From Paraburkholderia oxyphila NBRC 105797 (lineage in GTDB: Bacteria; Pseudomonadota; Gammaproteobacteria; Burkholderiales; Burkholderiaceae), in the NCBI RefSeq assembly GCF_000685075.1, contig NZ_BAYD01000036.1:1-64000 (forward strand): a stretch of DNA of 64,000 bases. The letters run 5' to 3'. The notes under the pieces were generated by a model, which searched no databases, had not been told where the DNA came from, and saw nothing but the letters and a program-made list of their open reading frames with translations. Positions within the stretch are counted from its first letter, which is position 1. The number at the start of each line of letters is the position of its first letter. The position numbers were made by a program, and so were the translations under genes. This document shows positions 54,564 to 63,388 of this stretch, in pieces.

Positions 54564-55889
54564 ATGGCCATGCGCAGGCGGGAAGACGACGAGGTGTATC
54601 CAAACGCCGCCGGGATCGACGTTGGCGGGTCCAGCCACTGGGTCGCAGTCCCCCGGACGGCCGATGACCAGCCCGTTCGAGAATTCGGCGCCACAACATG
54701 CGAGTTGCACGCGATGGCCGACTGGCTGCTTGCGTGCGGCGTAGATACCGTGGCGCTCGAATCCACCGGGGTGTACTGGATCCCGGTCTACGAGGTGCTC
54801 GAGCAGCGCGGCCTGGCGGTCTGGCTCGTTGATGCGCGCCAGATGAAGTACGTTCCCGGCCGCAAGAGCGACGTGCAGGACTGCCAGTGGCTGCAGAAGC
54901 TGATGAGTCTCGGATTGCTGCGCGCGGCGTGGCGGCCTGCTGGCGAGGTCTGCGTGGTACGCGCAGTAGTGCGGCAGCGTGAGCTGCTGCTTACCGAACA
55001 GGGCAGCTGGATACAGCGCATGCAGAAGGCGCTGGTGCAGATGAACCTTCAGCTTACCGAAGTGCTAACCGATTTGATGGGCATGACCGGGCAGGCGATC
55101 GTGCGGGCGATTGTCGCCGGCGAGCGCGACCCGAAGGCCCTCGCGCAGCATCGTCACGCCCGAATCAGGGCCAGCACCGCCGAGATCGAACAGGCGCTGA
55201 CGGGCAACTGGCGCGACGAGCACCTGTTCGTGCTCGGGCAGGCGCTGGCGATGTTTGACAGCCTGGCCCAGCGCGTGTTCGAGTGCGATGCGAAGATCGA
55301 GGCGCTGCTGGCGCCGCTGGGGTGTCACGAGATCGAGCTCGCCGGACCTGGCAAGCGGCGCGGCAAGAACACGCCACAGTTTGATGCGCGTGTGGCCCTC
55401 GCTCGCTGGGCGGGCGTGGACCTGACGCGCATCAACGGCCTGTCGGTCACCACCGTGATGGCGATCCTCTCGGAGACCGGCCCGGACCTGAGCCGCTTTG
55501 CGAACGTCAAGCACTTCTGCTCCTGGCTCGGGCTGTGTCCCGGCACCAAGATCAGTGGCGGCAAGGTGCTCAGCGCCCGCACCCGCCGCTCGGCCAACCG
55601 GGTACGTCAGGCGCTCAAGCTCGCGGCCATGAGCCTGTCGCGCAATGATTCAGCGCTCGGCGCGTTCTACCGCCGGCTCTGTGCGCGCATGGACAAGCCG
55701 CGCGCCAATACGGCGGTGGCTCACAAGCTCGCCCGCATGGTGTATTTCATGCTCACGCGCGGCGAGGCCTTCGTCGACCAGGGACAGCAGCGCTACGAGG
55801 AACAGCAGCCCCAGCGTAGCATTGATGCCCTCAGGCGACGCGCCACCGCCCTTGGTTTCCAGATCACCCCAACCGCTCAAGTGGCCTGA
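54564..55889 (+). mobile_element. IS110-family transposase
   Basis: A DEDD-type transposase of 441 aa, intact. The N-terminal RuvC-like domain has the catalytic residues in YPNAAGIDVGGSSHWVAV (Asp), VALESTGVYW (Glu) and GRKSDVQDCQWLQ (Asp pair). The C-terminal Tnp_20 domain follows (NGLSVTTVMAILSETGPDL and LGLCPGTKISGGKVLS, with the conserved Ser). The start at 54564 (ATGGCCATG) is preceded by CGGGAG; a frame extending to 54495 has no family match. IS110 elements lack clear terminal inverted repeats, so the limits of the element are not visible. It appears complete and may be active, and it did not interrupt a recognisable gene. Confidence 0.93.
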
Positions 55890-56059
55890 TGGCCTGAAAA
55901 CCGACGTCATCCTGAATGTTTCTCGTGAGATCTAGCAAAGTCGGACATTACCGTGTAACCGCCACAGCGAAAGAAATTGGTCACTATATTTATGTAAACC
56001 AACGCCACGCGCGTTCGAGGCATTTCTAGCGCTGCCCCGCGGGACGAACTGTTTCCCGG

Positions 56060-56662
56060 CTACGTCAAACCAATCAAAATATGTATACCAAGCGCTATAA
56101 GGATGACCGGCAGAAGCGCACGGCCGTATCGCAAGGTTTGCAATGCAGCCGCACGTGTCCTGGCTAGAGCATGCCCGACTATGCACAATACAGCGGACAT
56201 GACTGCAAAGACAAAAATATAGACGGGGATATCCTTTACTGAGCTTGCGAACAGCGGGATATAAGCAGCCAGATTATCTCCTCCATTCGCGATTACCAGA
56301 GCCGAAACGGCGAGAACGCGCGTACCACTGATCTCGGGCAGCACAAGGTCGTCCTCTTCCAACTCCTGCGGGTTGGCTAGAAACGCGAACGCCCGGTAAC
56401 AGCCGATACCAAGAGGCACAAATCCCAGCATCGAGACCCATTTGTGCGGAATTGAAACCGCCGCGACGGCAGCGATGCTGCTTGCCGCAACCAGCGAGCC
56501 TATGCCGATGAATTGCCCGGCGACCACCTCTCGATCACTGTAGCGACCATTTCCAAACAAGACGCCTAACAGAAGCAGGCCATCCACATTCGTCGCTACA
56601 AAGACCGCCATGGCGAGGGTAAGGGAATGCAAGCTCATCCGCGTCAAGATAAAGAGCACCAA
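56060..56662 (-). CDS. Cadmium resistance transporter family protein (CadD-like)
   Basis: A small integral membrane protein of about 200 aa with six hydrophobic segments. The phrase VFVATNVDGLLLLGVLF near the N-terminus and SALVIANGGDNLAAYIPLFA in the middle are the duplicated acidic motifs of the CadD family. Such proteins are linked to cadmium or quaternary-cation export in Gram-positives. Starts at 56662 or at 56638 (MSLHSLTLAM) are possible; the latter fits family length better. It is not obviously part of the P450 cluster upstream. Confidence 0.8.
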   Translation of the reverse strand: MVLFILTRMSLHSLTLAMAVFVATNVDGLLLLGVLFGNGRYSDREVVAGQFIGIGSLVAASSIAAVAAVSIPHKWVSMLGFVPLGIGCYRAFAFLANPQELEEDDLVLPEISGTRVLAVSALVIANGGDNLAAYIPLFASSVKDIPVYIFVFAVMSAVLCIVGHALARTRAAALQTLRYGRALLPVILIALGIHILIGLT

Positions 56663-56866
56663 CGCTCATCGGGGTTAGGTAATCCGTAGCTGGTAAGGAA
56701 GCCCGACGCCTCATTCATCTCACGGCTTTTTTAAACTAGCCTTACACGTAACGTTTTCCCACAAGTAGGTCCGAAGCACAATAAGACAAACTTTACCTAG
56801 AACGATATGTTGCCCAAAAGAAATCAGCGCACCCAAAACCGAACCGGGCACGCCATTCGTTCAAGC

Positions 56867-56894
56867 ACGCTTCGTCCGGGTGAGGACGAAGCGT
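56867..56894 (-). terminator. Hairpin after the outer-membrane transporter gene
   Basis: A perfect 11-bp stem ACGCTTCGTCC / GGACGAAGCGT with a 6-base loop starts 28 bp beyond the stop codon at 56923. No uridine run is seen, but the position and stem strength suggest the end of the P450 operon message. Confidence 0.6.
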
Positions 56895-56922
56895 CACTAT
56901 CGGATTCCAGTTCGCTTGCGCC

Positions 56923-57909
56923 CTAAAATGCCTTCACGATCGAAACCATGGCCGCTACCTGGTGAGCCGTGTTGCGCGTGTAGACAGGCAATTGAAGCTT
57001 GGCTTTGACGACACTTTTCCAGCTGGGAATCAGGTAAGAGACAACCGGACCAAGCGTCACGATCCCGATCTTGTTCCCTCCGGGCAGTTCCGTGCCGTAT
57101 TGCTTGTCACCCTGCAGTTGAAAGGCATAGTTGCCTGCCAACCCGTACTGCCATCGACCGGTTCGCTCCGAGATACCAAAGTCGATGTCTACCGTGTCTC
57201 CCGAACTGTAGTCCGTTGCGGTGTTCTTCGACGTCATCGCATAGAAAACCTGCGCCGAAAACTCCACACCATCACCAAGCAGATTCGGCCCCGTAAGATA
57301 CGTCAGTGCGACGTTAGGAATGAAGCGATACACGTTATTCCCAAACGACGGGGTCGGCGCAGTTGCCTCATATTTGCCAGTCGGGAACTGCATCGAGAAC
57401 GCCGCCTTGACGGTCAGTCCATAGGGCAACCCATGTGGGGAAACCTCTCCGCCGATATGTTTGCTCCACATGAGGATGTCGCTGTACAGGTCTCCCCATT
57501 CATACGTGGTTCGACACGTGCCGTTGACGCACAACCTCGACGCCGCATACGTCTCCAGAACACTCGTTCCAAGAGTCCCACCCGCGAGCTTGAAAGGGTA
57601 CACATACAGAACCCCTAGCCCTGGAACCGCAGCCTTACCGTTGAAGTTCAGGGCACTTGGGCCGCCGTTGTCTCCATAGTACCGATCCGGCGCGGCGCCC
57701 CAGAGCATCGCGATCCCATAGAAGCCAGTCGCGTCGGGCAGATACGCCCCGTTAATATCTGTTCCGCCACGCGGCCCACCGTAGGTAATGCCCTCCGCAG
57801 CATACGACGAGGTGCACGCTCCCACGGCAATACCAGTCGCCGCGACCAATCTGACAACGCTTCGCCAAACGTGAATACCGTCGTCATGACGAACGCTCTT
57901 CATCTCCAT
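56923..57909 (-). CDS. Outer-membrane transporter, phenol/MetA-pathway (SphA-like) family
   Basis: Predicted outer-membrane beta-barrel of 328 aa with a signal peptide (VVRLVAATGIAVGACTSSYAA). The mature protein has alternating beta strands and ends in aromatic VSIVKAF, the usual C-terminal barrel signature. The EGITYGGPRGGTDINGAYLPDATGFYGI start matches the MetA/phenol-degradation channel family, found in operons for hydrocarbon, phenol or terpene breakdown. The start at 57909 is chosen because AGGAG lies six bases upstream. It is the last gene downstream of two P450 genes, with a 112-bp gap. It probably lets a hydrophobic substrate through the outer membrane. Confidence 0.82.
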   Translation of the reverse strand: MEMKSVRHDDGIHVWRSVVRLVAATGIAVGACTSSYAAEGITYGGPRGGTDINGAYLPDATGFYGIAMLWGAAPDRYYGDNGGPSALNFNGKAAVPGLGVLYVYPFKLAGGTLGTSVLETYAASRLCVNGTCRTTYEWGDLYSDILMWSKHIGGEVSPHGLPYGLTVKAAFSMQFPTGKYEATAPTPSFGNNVYRFIPNVALTYLTGPNLLGDGVEFSAQVFYAMTSKNTATDYSSGDTVDIDFGISERTGRWQYGLAGNYAFQLQGDKQYGTELPGGNKIGIVTLGPVVSYLIPSWKSVVKAKLQLPVYTRNTAHQVAAMVSIVKAF

Positions 57910-58021
57910 CCCACACTCCTGTTTAATAGTAGTCATCTGCCGTTTCCGGCCGTCTCCAAACACATTGTTATTCGTACTACTACACATTTTTTTGGCCTAG
58001 AATTGCAGACATTCCATATTC

Positions 58022-59251
58022 CTACAGAACTTGCATCTTCACCGGCATCTGCTTCGGCCCTCCAAGGAAATTTCCTTCAATCCATCTTGTTTCCCCGGCA
58101 AGTTCCAACGCCGACACCCGCTCCACAAACCTCGTCAGGTATAAGCGCAATTGCGTGCGTGCAAGCATCTGCCCGAGACACATATGTGGCCCCGCGCCGA
58201 ACGCCATGTGTGTGTTTCTTCCACGGTCAAGACGAAAGGAGTCTGCATCCTCAAAGACGTCCTCGTCCCTGTTTCCGGACGGGTAGAGCAAAAGGACGGC
58301 GTCTCCTGCGCGAATAGTTTTCTGTCTCAACGTGTAGTCTTCATTCGCAACACGCATGAAACTTCTCACCGGGGAAACGAACCGAAGCATCTCCTCGACA
58401 GCCGCCGAGATCTCGACCTCTCCGCGTCGAAGTCGCGATAGCTGGTCGGGGTGAGTAATCAGCGCACGCGTACCACCTGCAATCGTCGCGGCTGTAGTGT
58501 CGTGCCCCGCCGCAATGATAGAAACGCAATACGAAAGCGCGGTATGCTCGTCGATCAGCGAGCCATCGATCGTAGCGTTCGCGATCACCGAAAGCAGATC
58601 TTCAGTGGGCGTAGCGCGGCGTTCGGAAATTTTTCTCCTGAAGTACGCGAAAAATTCGTCAACCGCTTCGGCGGTCGCGTGACCATCAGTCGCCCGTGCA
58701 GCATCTGGATCCAGCGGGCTGAAGAGCTGCCCCGTCAACCGATGCAGCATGTCGCCATCGCACTCTTCAATCCCCAGAATCAACATGATGACGCGCAAAG
58801 GAATTCCGAGGCTGACCTCCTTGACGAAGTCAAACGTGCCTTCCAGCGAAGCGGCATGGTCCAATCGTCTGTCGATGACCCCCAGAATCTTGGGCTCCAG
58901 GTTGACGAGACTGCCGTATGCAAATCGTGCCTGCGTAACACCCCGATACTTGCGATGGTCGGGTGCATCCATCGTCGGAAGCGAACGAGTGATAGGCGCG
59001 CCACCGGTACGCTGCTTGATCTGCAACTCTTCGCTTTCCAGCATCAGTCGGTTTCGCGGCCCGGCCAGAAACACATCACTGCGCGCTTCTATCTCAGCAA
59101 TATCCGCATACTTCGAGATCGCCCAGAAAGGCCGGTAGCCCGCGGGTGAAGTCCAGCGCACGGGAAATCGGGTCCGCAGTTCGCAAAGCATGGCGTGGAA
59201 GCGCGCTTCGTCGGCATAAATTCGCGGGCAAACCACATCATCATCAGTCAT
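58022..59251 (-). CDS. Cytochrome P450, P450terp-like (1)
   Basis: A soluble P450 of 409 aa. The I-helix oxygen-binding motif is AGHDTTAATI, the ExxR motif lies in EEMLRFVSPV and the heme-cysteine loop is FGAGPHMCLGQMLAR. The SFMRVANEDYTL and YPSGNRDEDVF segments and the C-terminal NFLGGPKQMPVK resemble CYP108 (P450terp) and its relatives. AAGGAG lies 7 bases before the ATG. It follows a second P450 gene by 34 bp. The pair should hydroxylate a terpenoid, fatty or aromatic compound. No dedicated ferredoxin or ferredoxin reductase gene is visible in the window part of the cluster. Confidence 0.9.
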   Translation of the reverse strand: MTDDDVVCPRIYADEARFHAMLCELRTRFPVRWTSPAGYRPFWAISKYADIAEIEARSDVFLAGPRNRLMLESEELQIKQRTGGAPITRSLPTMDAPDHRKYRGVTQARFAYGSLVNLEPKILGVIDRRLDHAASLEGTFDFVKEVSLGIPLRVIMLILGIEECDGDMLHRLTGQLFSPLDPDAARATDGHATAEAVDEFFAYFRRKISERRATPTEDLLSVIANATIDGSLIDEHTALSYCVSIIAAGHDTTAATIAGGTRALITHPDQLSRLRRGEVEISAAVEEMLRFVSPVRSFMRVANEDYTLRQKTIRAGDAVLLLYPSGNRDEDVFEDADSFRLDRGRNTHMAFGAGPHMCLGQMLARTQLRLYLTRFVERVSALELAGETRWIEGNFLGGPKQMPVKMQVL

Positions 59252-59285
59252 ATGATCTCTCCTTCGAACGTTACCTTCGCCTGCC

Positions 59286-60524
59286 CTAGCTGAGCTGAAT
59301 CTTCACAGGCATCTTCTTAGGTCCGCCGAGGAAATTCGATTCGAGCCACGAAGTTGGTCCAGCGAGTTCCGCTGACCTTACGCGCTGGAAGAAGCGCGTG
59401 TAGAACGCGCGCAACTCCAGTCGCGCAAGCATCTGACCAAGGCACATGTGTGGACCACATCCGAATGCGAGATGGGTGAACCGGCCGCGGTCGAGACGGA
59501 AGCGATTGGGATCTTCATAGACGCTTTCATCACGATTGCCAGATGGGTAGAACAAGAGGACCGCATCCCCTTCACGAATGATCTTCCCGCCGATTTTATA
59601 GTCGCGGCTCGCAACGCGCATGAATCCGCGCACGGGCGAAACATATCGCAGCATCTCTTCAACAGCCGGTGCCACTTCGACCGAACCTGCGTGAAGGGCC
59701 GCAAAGCAATCGGGGTGAGTGAGAAGCGCGTTCAGACCGCCAGATATCGTCGCCGACGTCGTGTCATGCCCACCGACGAATACCGTAACCGCGTTCGACA
59801 GTGCGTCTTTTTCATCTATCGGCTTACCGTCAACCGTCGCGTGAGCAATGATGGAAAGCAGATCGTCTCGAGGATTCGCACGACGACTGTCCAGATGCAC
59901 TTTGAAATATTCGAACAGCTCCTGTGCAGCCTCTGCGGTGCCATGCCCTTCGGTTTTTCGTGCGGTATCGGGGTCATACGGATTAAAGAGCTGGGCCGAC
60001 AGTCGGTGAAGACGATCACCATCCTCAAACGGAACCCCAAAGATCATCATGATCGTTTGCAGAGGCACCCACAGACTGACCTCATTGACGAAGTCAAACG
60101 TCCCCCCGAGGCTCGCCACGTGCGCCAGACGCTCATCGACGATTTCGCGGACCCGCGCTTCCAGTTTTTTCAGATTCCCCGGAGCGAACCACTCCTGAAA
60201 AATGGCTCGATACTTCCTGTGATCGGGTGCATCGAGGGTCGGAAGCGAACGGAGAATCGATGCCTGACCTGTGCGCTCACGCACCCGTCGCTCCTCTTCT
60301 TTCGTGAACAATCTATTGCGCTGACCTGCGAGAAAGATGTCACTCGCAGTCTCGATCTCCAGGATGTCCTGTTGTCTGGTAATCGCCCAGAACGGACGGT
60401 ATTCCGATGGCTCAGTCCAATGGATGGGATCCCTGGCACGCAACTGCGCAAACATTTCATGCAGCCGCGATTCGTCCGCGTACAGCTTCGGCGACACGAT
60501 GTCGTCGTCGGCAAACGTCTCCAA
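59286..60524 (-). CDS. Cytochrome P450, P450terp-like (2)
   Basis: A soluble P450 of 412 aa. The I-helix motif is GGHDTTSATI (Gly instead of the usual Ala), ExxR lies in EEMLRYVSPV and the heme loop is FGCGPHMCLGQMLAR. It is collinear with the P450 encoded downstream (both end NFLGGPKxMPVKxQ) and is a paralogue. The start is a TTG at 60524, well supported by AGGAGGAG six bases upstream. A tandem P450 pair may give successive oxidations or cover two isomers. It belongs to the minus-strand operon with the aldehyde and alcohol dehydrogenases. Confidence 0.9.
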   Translation of the reverse strand: METFADDDIVSPKLYADESRLHEMFAQLRARDPIHWTEPSEYRPFWAITRQQDILEIETASDIFLAGQRNRLFTKEEERRVRERTGQASILRSLPTLDAPDHRKYRAIFQEWFAPGNLKKLEARVREIVDERLAHVASLGGTFDFVNEVSLWVPLQTIMMIFGVPFEDGDRLHRLSAQLFNPYDPDTARKTEGHGTAEAAQELFEYFKVHLDSRRANPRDDLLSIIAHATVDGKPIDEKDALSNAVTVFVGGHDTTSATISGGLNALLTHPDCFAALHAGSVEVAPAVEEMLRYVSPVRGFMRVASRDYKIGGKIIREGDAVLLFYPSGNRDESVYEDPNRFRLDRGRFTHLAFGCGPHMCLGQMLARLELRAFYTRFFQRVRSAELAGPTSWLESNFLGGPKKMPVKIQLS

Positions 60525-60636
60525 TTTTGTCTCCTCCTACTTCTGTCAGGTAATATCGCAAGGATTGGTCGCGTTGAATCTATTAAGTTGAAGCGACCAA
60601 CCCATTTAAGCTCTTGCGCCCTCTCAGCGCTTCCTG

Positions 60637-62058
60637 TTAATGCGCAGTGGTCTTCGCCACATTCAGAATCTTCAGTTGCATGGATGCCTTCAGGCCTTCA
60701 ACGCCATTCTCCTGTCCAATGCCTGATTGCTTTGCACCACCGAAAGGTACCTCGGGCGCGAGATCCAGATGACGGTTGACCCATGCAGTGCCGACATCCA
60801 GTCGTCGCGCGACATCAACGCCCCGGTTGTAGTCCGAAGTCCACACCGTTGCTCCTAATCCGAACGGCGACGCATTCGCACGCTGGATGACCTCGTCCTC
60901 TGTGTCGTAAGCCAGAATCGGCATCACTGGCCCGAACTGCTCCGATTTCACCAGTTGGGCGTGATCATCAAGGTCTCGAACGATTGTCGGAGCAATGAAA
61001 TATCCGGGGCGATCCAGTGCGTGCCCTCCCGCGATCACCGTGCCCTGACTGCGGGCGGTTTCGATAAGATCCAGCACCTTCTCGAACTGCACCACATTCT
61101 GCAGCGGTCCCATCTGTGTTTTCTCATCGAGTCCATCGCCGACCCGGGTCTGCCGCGCAATCTCCGAAACCTCCTCGCAGAAGCGGTCGACCATCTTGCG
61201 CGGGACAAAAACCCGCTTCGCCGCGAGGCAGACTTGCCCCGCGTTTAACATCGCAGCGTCGAAGACCTTGCGGGCCACAGCCGGCATGTCTGCGTCGTCA
61301 AGGACGATTGCGGCGTCGTTCCCGCCTAGTTCAAGCGTGAGGCGCTTGAGTGTTCCCGCCGCACTCTGCATTACGCGACGCCCGGTTTCGGTCGACCCGG
61401 TAAAGCCGATTTTGGCGATGTCCGGATGTGACGTCAGCTGCTGCCCCAGATCGTTCGTGTCGACGATCACGTTTAAGACACCAGCGGGAAGAATATCCAC
61501 GGCAATCTCGCCGAGGAAAAGCGTCGTCAGTGGCGTTGTCGGGGCAGGTTTTGCGACGATCGTATTCCCCGCAATGAGCCCCGGTGCAATCTTGCTGATC
61601 AGTAGACTGAAAGGGAAATTCCAGGGGGTAATCGCAGCAAGAACGCCGAGCGGCGAATAATACTGAATGACCTGTTCAGTTTCGCTTTCCCGCAGGACAA
61701 CCGGCGGGCAATCCAGATCGGCGTAGTAACGGAACCGCCGGAGTGCTCCGGAAATCTCGCCGTTTGCCTGCAACAGCGGCTTCCCCTGCTCCTGCGTAAG
61801 CAGTCGAGCAAACTGGTTCGCGCGCTCTTCAATTGCATCGCAAAGACGCAACAGGTATCCACGACGATCAGCGTGTGAGAGATGCGCCCATCCAGGCTGG
61901 CTACGTTTCGCCGCTGCCACCGCTTCATTCAGCTGATCGAGGCTCGCCCTGGCGCACGTAGCGAATGCCTTACCTGTCGCGGGATTAATCACGTCCAGCG
62001 AGGTGGCACCTTCTACCAGTTTTCCACCGATAACCAGTTTGAACATCATTTGAATCAT
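60637..62058 (-). CDS. Aldehyde dehydrogenase of the P450 cluster
   Basis: NAD(P)-linked aldehyde dehydrogenase of 473 aa. The cofactor region is TPWNFPFSLLISKIAPGLIAG, the base is in LTLELGGNDAAIVL and the catalytic Cys in NAGQVCLAAKRVF. The subgroup resembles short-chain/aromatic aldehyde dehydrogenases. Its gene ends 112 bp before the P450 gene and starts 9 bp after the alcohol dehydrogenase gene. In order P450, alcohol dehydrogenase, aldehyde dehydrogenase it would turn a hydroxylated methyl or methylene group into a carboxylate. Later ATG codons (MMFKLVIGG) are possible starts. Confidence 0.9.
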   Translation of the reverse strand: MIQMMFKLVIGGKLVEGATSLDVINPATGKAFATCARASLDQLNEAVAAAKRSQPGWAHLSHADRRGYLLRLCDAIEERANQFARLLTQEQGKPLLQANGEISGALRRFRYYADLDCPPVVLRESETEQVIQYYSPLGVLAAITPWNFPFSLLISKIAPGLIAGNTIVAKPAPTTPLTTLFLGEIAVDILPAGVLNVIVDTNDLGQQLTSHPDIAKIGFTGSTETGRRVMQSAAGTLKRLTLELGGNDAAIVLDDADMPAVARKVFDAAMLNAGQVCLAAKRVFVPRKMVDRFCEEVSEIARQTRVGDGLDEKTQMGPLQNVVQFEKVLDLIETARSQGTVIAGGHALDRPGYFIAPTIVRDLDDHAQLVKSEQFGPVMPILAYDTEDEVIQRANASPFGLGATVWTSDYNRGVDVARRLDVGTAWVNRHLDLAPEVPFGGAKQSGIGQENGVEGLKASMQLKILNVAKTTAH

Positions 62059-62067
62059 CTCTTGTGT

Positions 62068-63159
62068 TTAGAACGACGTGATCACGCTACGGGCAAATTC
62101 GCCACTTTCCAGCGCACGATAGGCGTCGTTAATTTCGTAAATGCTAATTTGTCGCGATACAAGACGATCAAGATCAAGCCGGCCTTGTCTATAGAACTCG
62201 GCGTACATAGGAATATCGTGTTTGATATTGGTCGATCCCATGTAAACGCCTTTGATCGTCACCTGACGTCGGATCAAATCAGGGTGAACCTCAACGGCCA
62301 ACTCGGTGCCGGGCTTCGGTAGTCCGATGACGTACATCGCACCGCCCTTACGTACCATCTGTACCGCCTGTTGCAGCGTCTGCTTGAGGCCGATCGCCTC
62401 GAAAGCGTGGTCGACCCCAGCAGGCGATGCGGCCAGCACCGCATCAACAGCGTCGACTTTGCTTGCGTTGACGAAGTCGGTTGCACCGAAATCACGCGCC
62501 AACGCTTCCTTTTTTGCCTGCGCGTCGATTGCAATAATACGACCGGCGCCCGCGAGGCTGGCACCCGCAATGACATTCAGCCCCACGCCTCCCGCGCCGA
62601 TGACTGCGACTGTTTCCCCCGGACGAACGCCCGCGGTATTGAACACAGCTCCCACTCCCGTAATGGTCCCGCATCCCAGAACGGATGCCTGTGCAAATGG
62701 AACATCGACTGGAATCTTGACGAGCTGGTTTTCATGCACAAGCGAATATTCTGCGAAAGCGCCCACGCCGAAAACCTGCGTCAGCTCGTGAGAAGACCTG
62801 GCCAAGCGGCCTCGCTCACCAGGCGCCCGCAACGTCTTCTCGGGGTGATCACACTGCCAGGTATGGCCTACCAAACAGGGAGAACAGTGTCCGCAGAATT
62901 GCACGAGAGTTCCGACAACGTGGTCCCCCACCTTGAACTCGGTCACCTCGGAGCCCACCTTCTCGACTATGCCCGCGAGTTCATGGCCAAGCACAGCCGG
63001 CAACGGAATGCCATAGTCGGATTGGGCAAGATGCAGGTCTGAGTGGCAGAGGCCAGCGGCCCTTACCGAAACCAGCACTTCACGTCCGATCGGATCATCG
63101 ATCTCGACTTCTTCGATCTGGAAACCTCCGGATATTCTGTTCAAAACGGCCGCTTTCAT
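62068..63159 (-). CDS. Zinc-dependent alcohol dehydrogenase of the P450 cluster
   Basis: Medium-chain dehydrogenase of 363 aa. The catalytic zinc site is in GLCHSDLHLAQ and GHELAGIVEKVG, with the third ligand Cys in SVLGCGTITGVGA. The structural zinc loop is CGHCSPCLVGHTWQC. The nucleotide fold is VAVIGAGGVGLNVIAGA. It resembles class III-type and aryl-alcohol dehydrogenases. GGAGACGGA lies just before the ATG. It is the first gene of the operon that continues with the aldehyde dehydrogenase, two P450s and the outer-membrane channel. The 229-bp upstream gap contains an inverted repeat at 63332. Confidence 0.9.
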   Translation of the reverse strand: MKAAVLNRISGGFQIEEVEIDDPIGREVLVSVRAAGLCHSDLHLAQSDYGIPLPAVLGHELAGIVEKVGSEVTEFKVGDHVVGTLVQFCGHCSPCLVGHTWQCDHPEKTLRAPGERGRLARSSHELTQVFGVGAFAEYSLVHENQLVKIPVDVPFAQASVLGCGTITGVGAVFNTAGVRPGETVAVIGAGGVGLNVIAGASLAGAGRIIAIDAQAKKEALARDFGATDFVNASKVDAVDAVLAASPAGVDHAFEAIGLKQTLQQAVQMVRKGGAMYVIGLPKPGTELAVEVHPDLIRRQVTIKGVYMGSTNIKHDIPMYAEFYRQGRLDLDRLVSRQISIYEINDAYRALESGEFARSVITSF

Positions 63160-63331
63160 TCCGTCTCCTCACTCCTTCTATCTAGGACAATCCACGCCTT
63201 GCGTTGGTGAACTCAACGCACTTAGCGACGTCTGCATTCTGTCAAGCGCTCTTCTGGATGAAGGCGTGGCCGCATTATTCCGAACGATTCGAAAATATCA
63301 GTCGGATGTCTAACGGTCTAATAGTGTTTTA

Positions 63332-63361
63332 GAATCATTCAAGACGAATATCGAATGATTC
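63332..63361. promoter_or_regulatory. Inverted repeat upstream of the P450 cluster
   Basis: GAATCATTC (63332-63340) and GAATGATTC (63353-63361) form a perfect 9-bp inverted repeat with arms 12 bp apart, so the half-sites are two helical turns from centre to centre. It lies 28 bp past the MFS stop codon and 170 bp before the alcohol dehydrogenase start. AT-rich arms without a uridine run speak for an operator rather than a terminator. Confidence 0.5.
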
Positions 63362-63388
63362 ACTTCCCGCCATTTCATCATGTAATGA

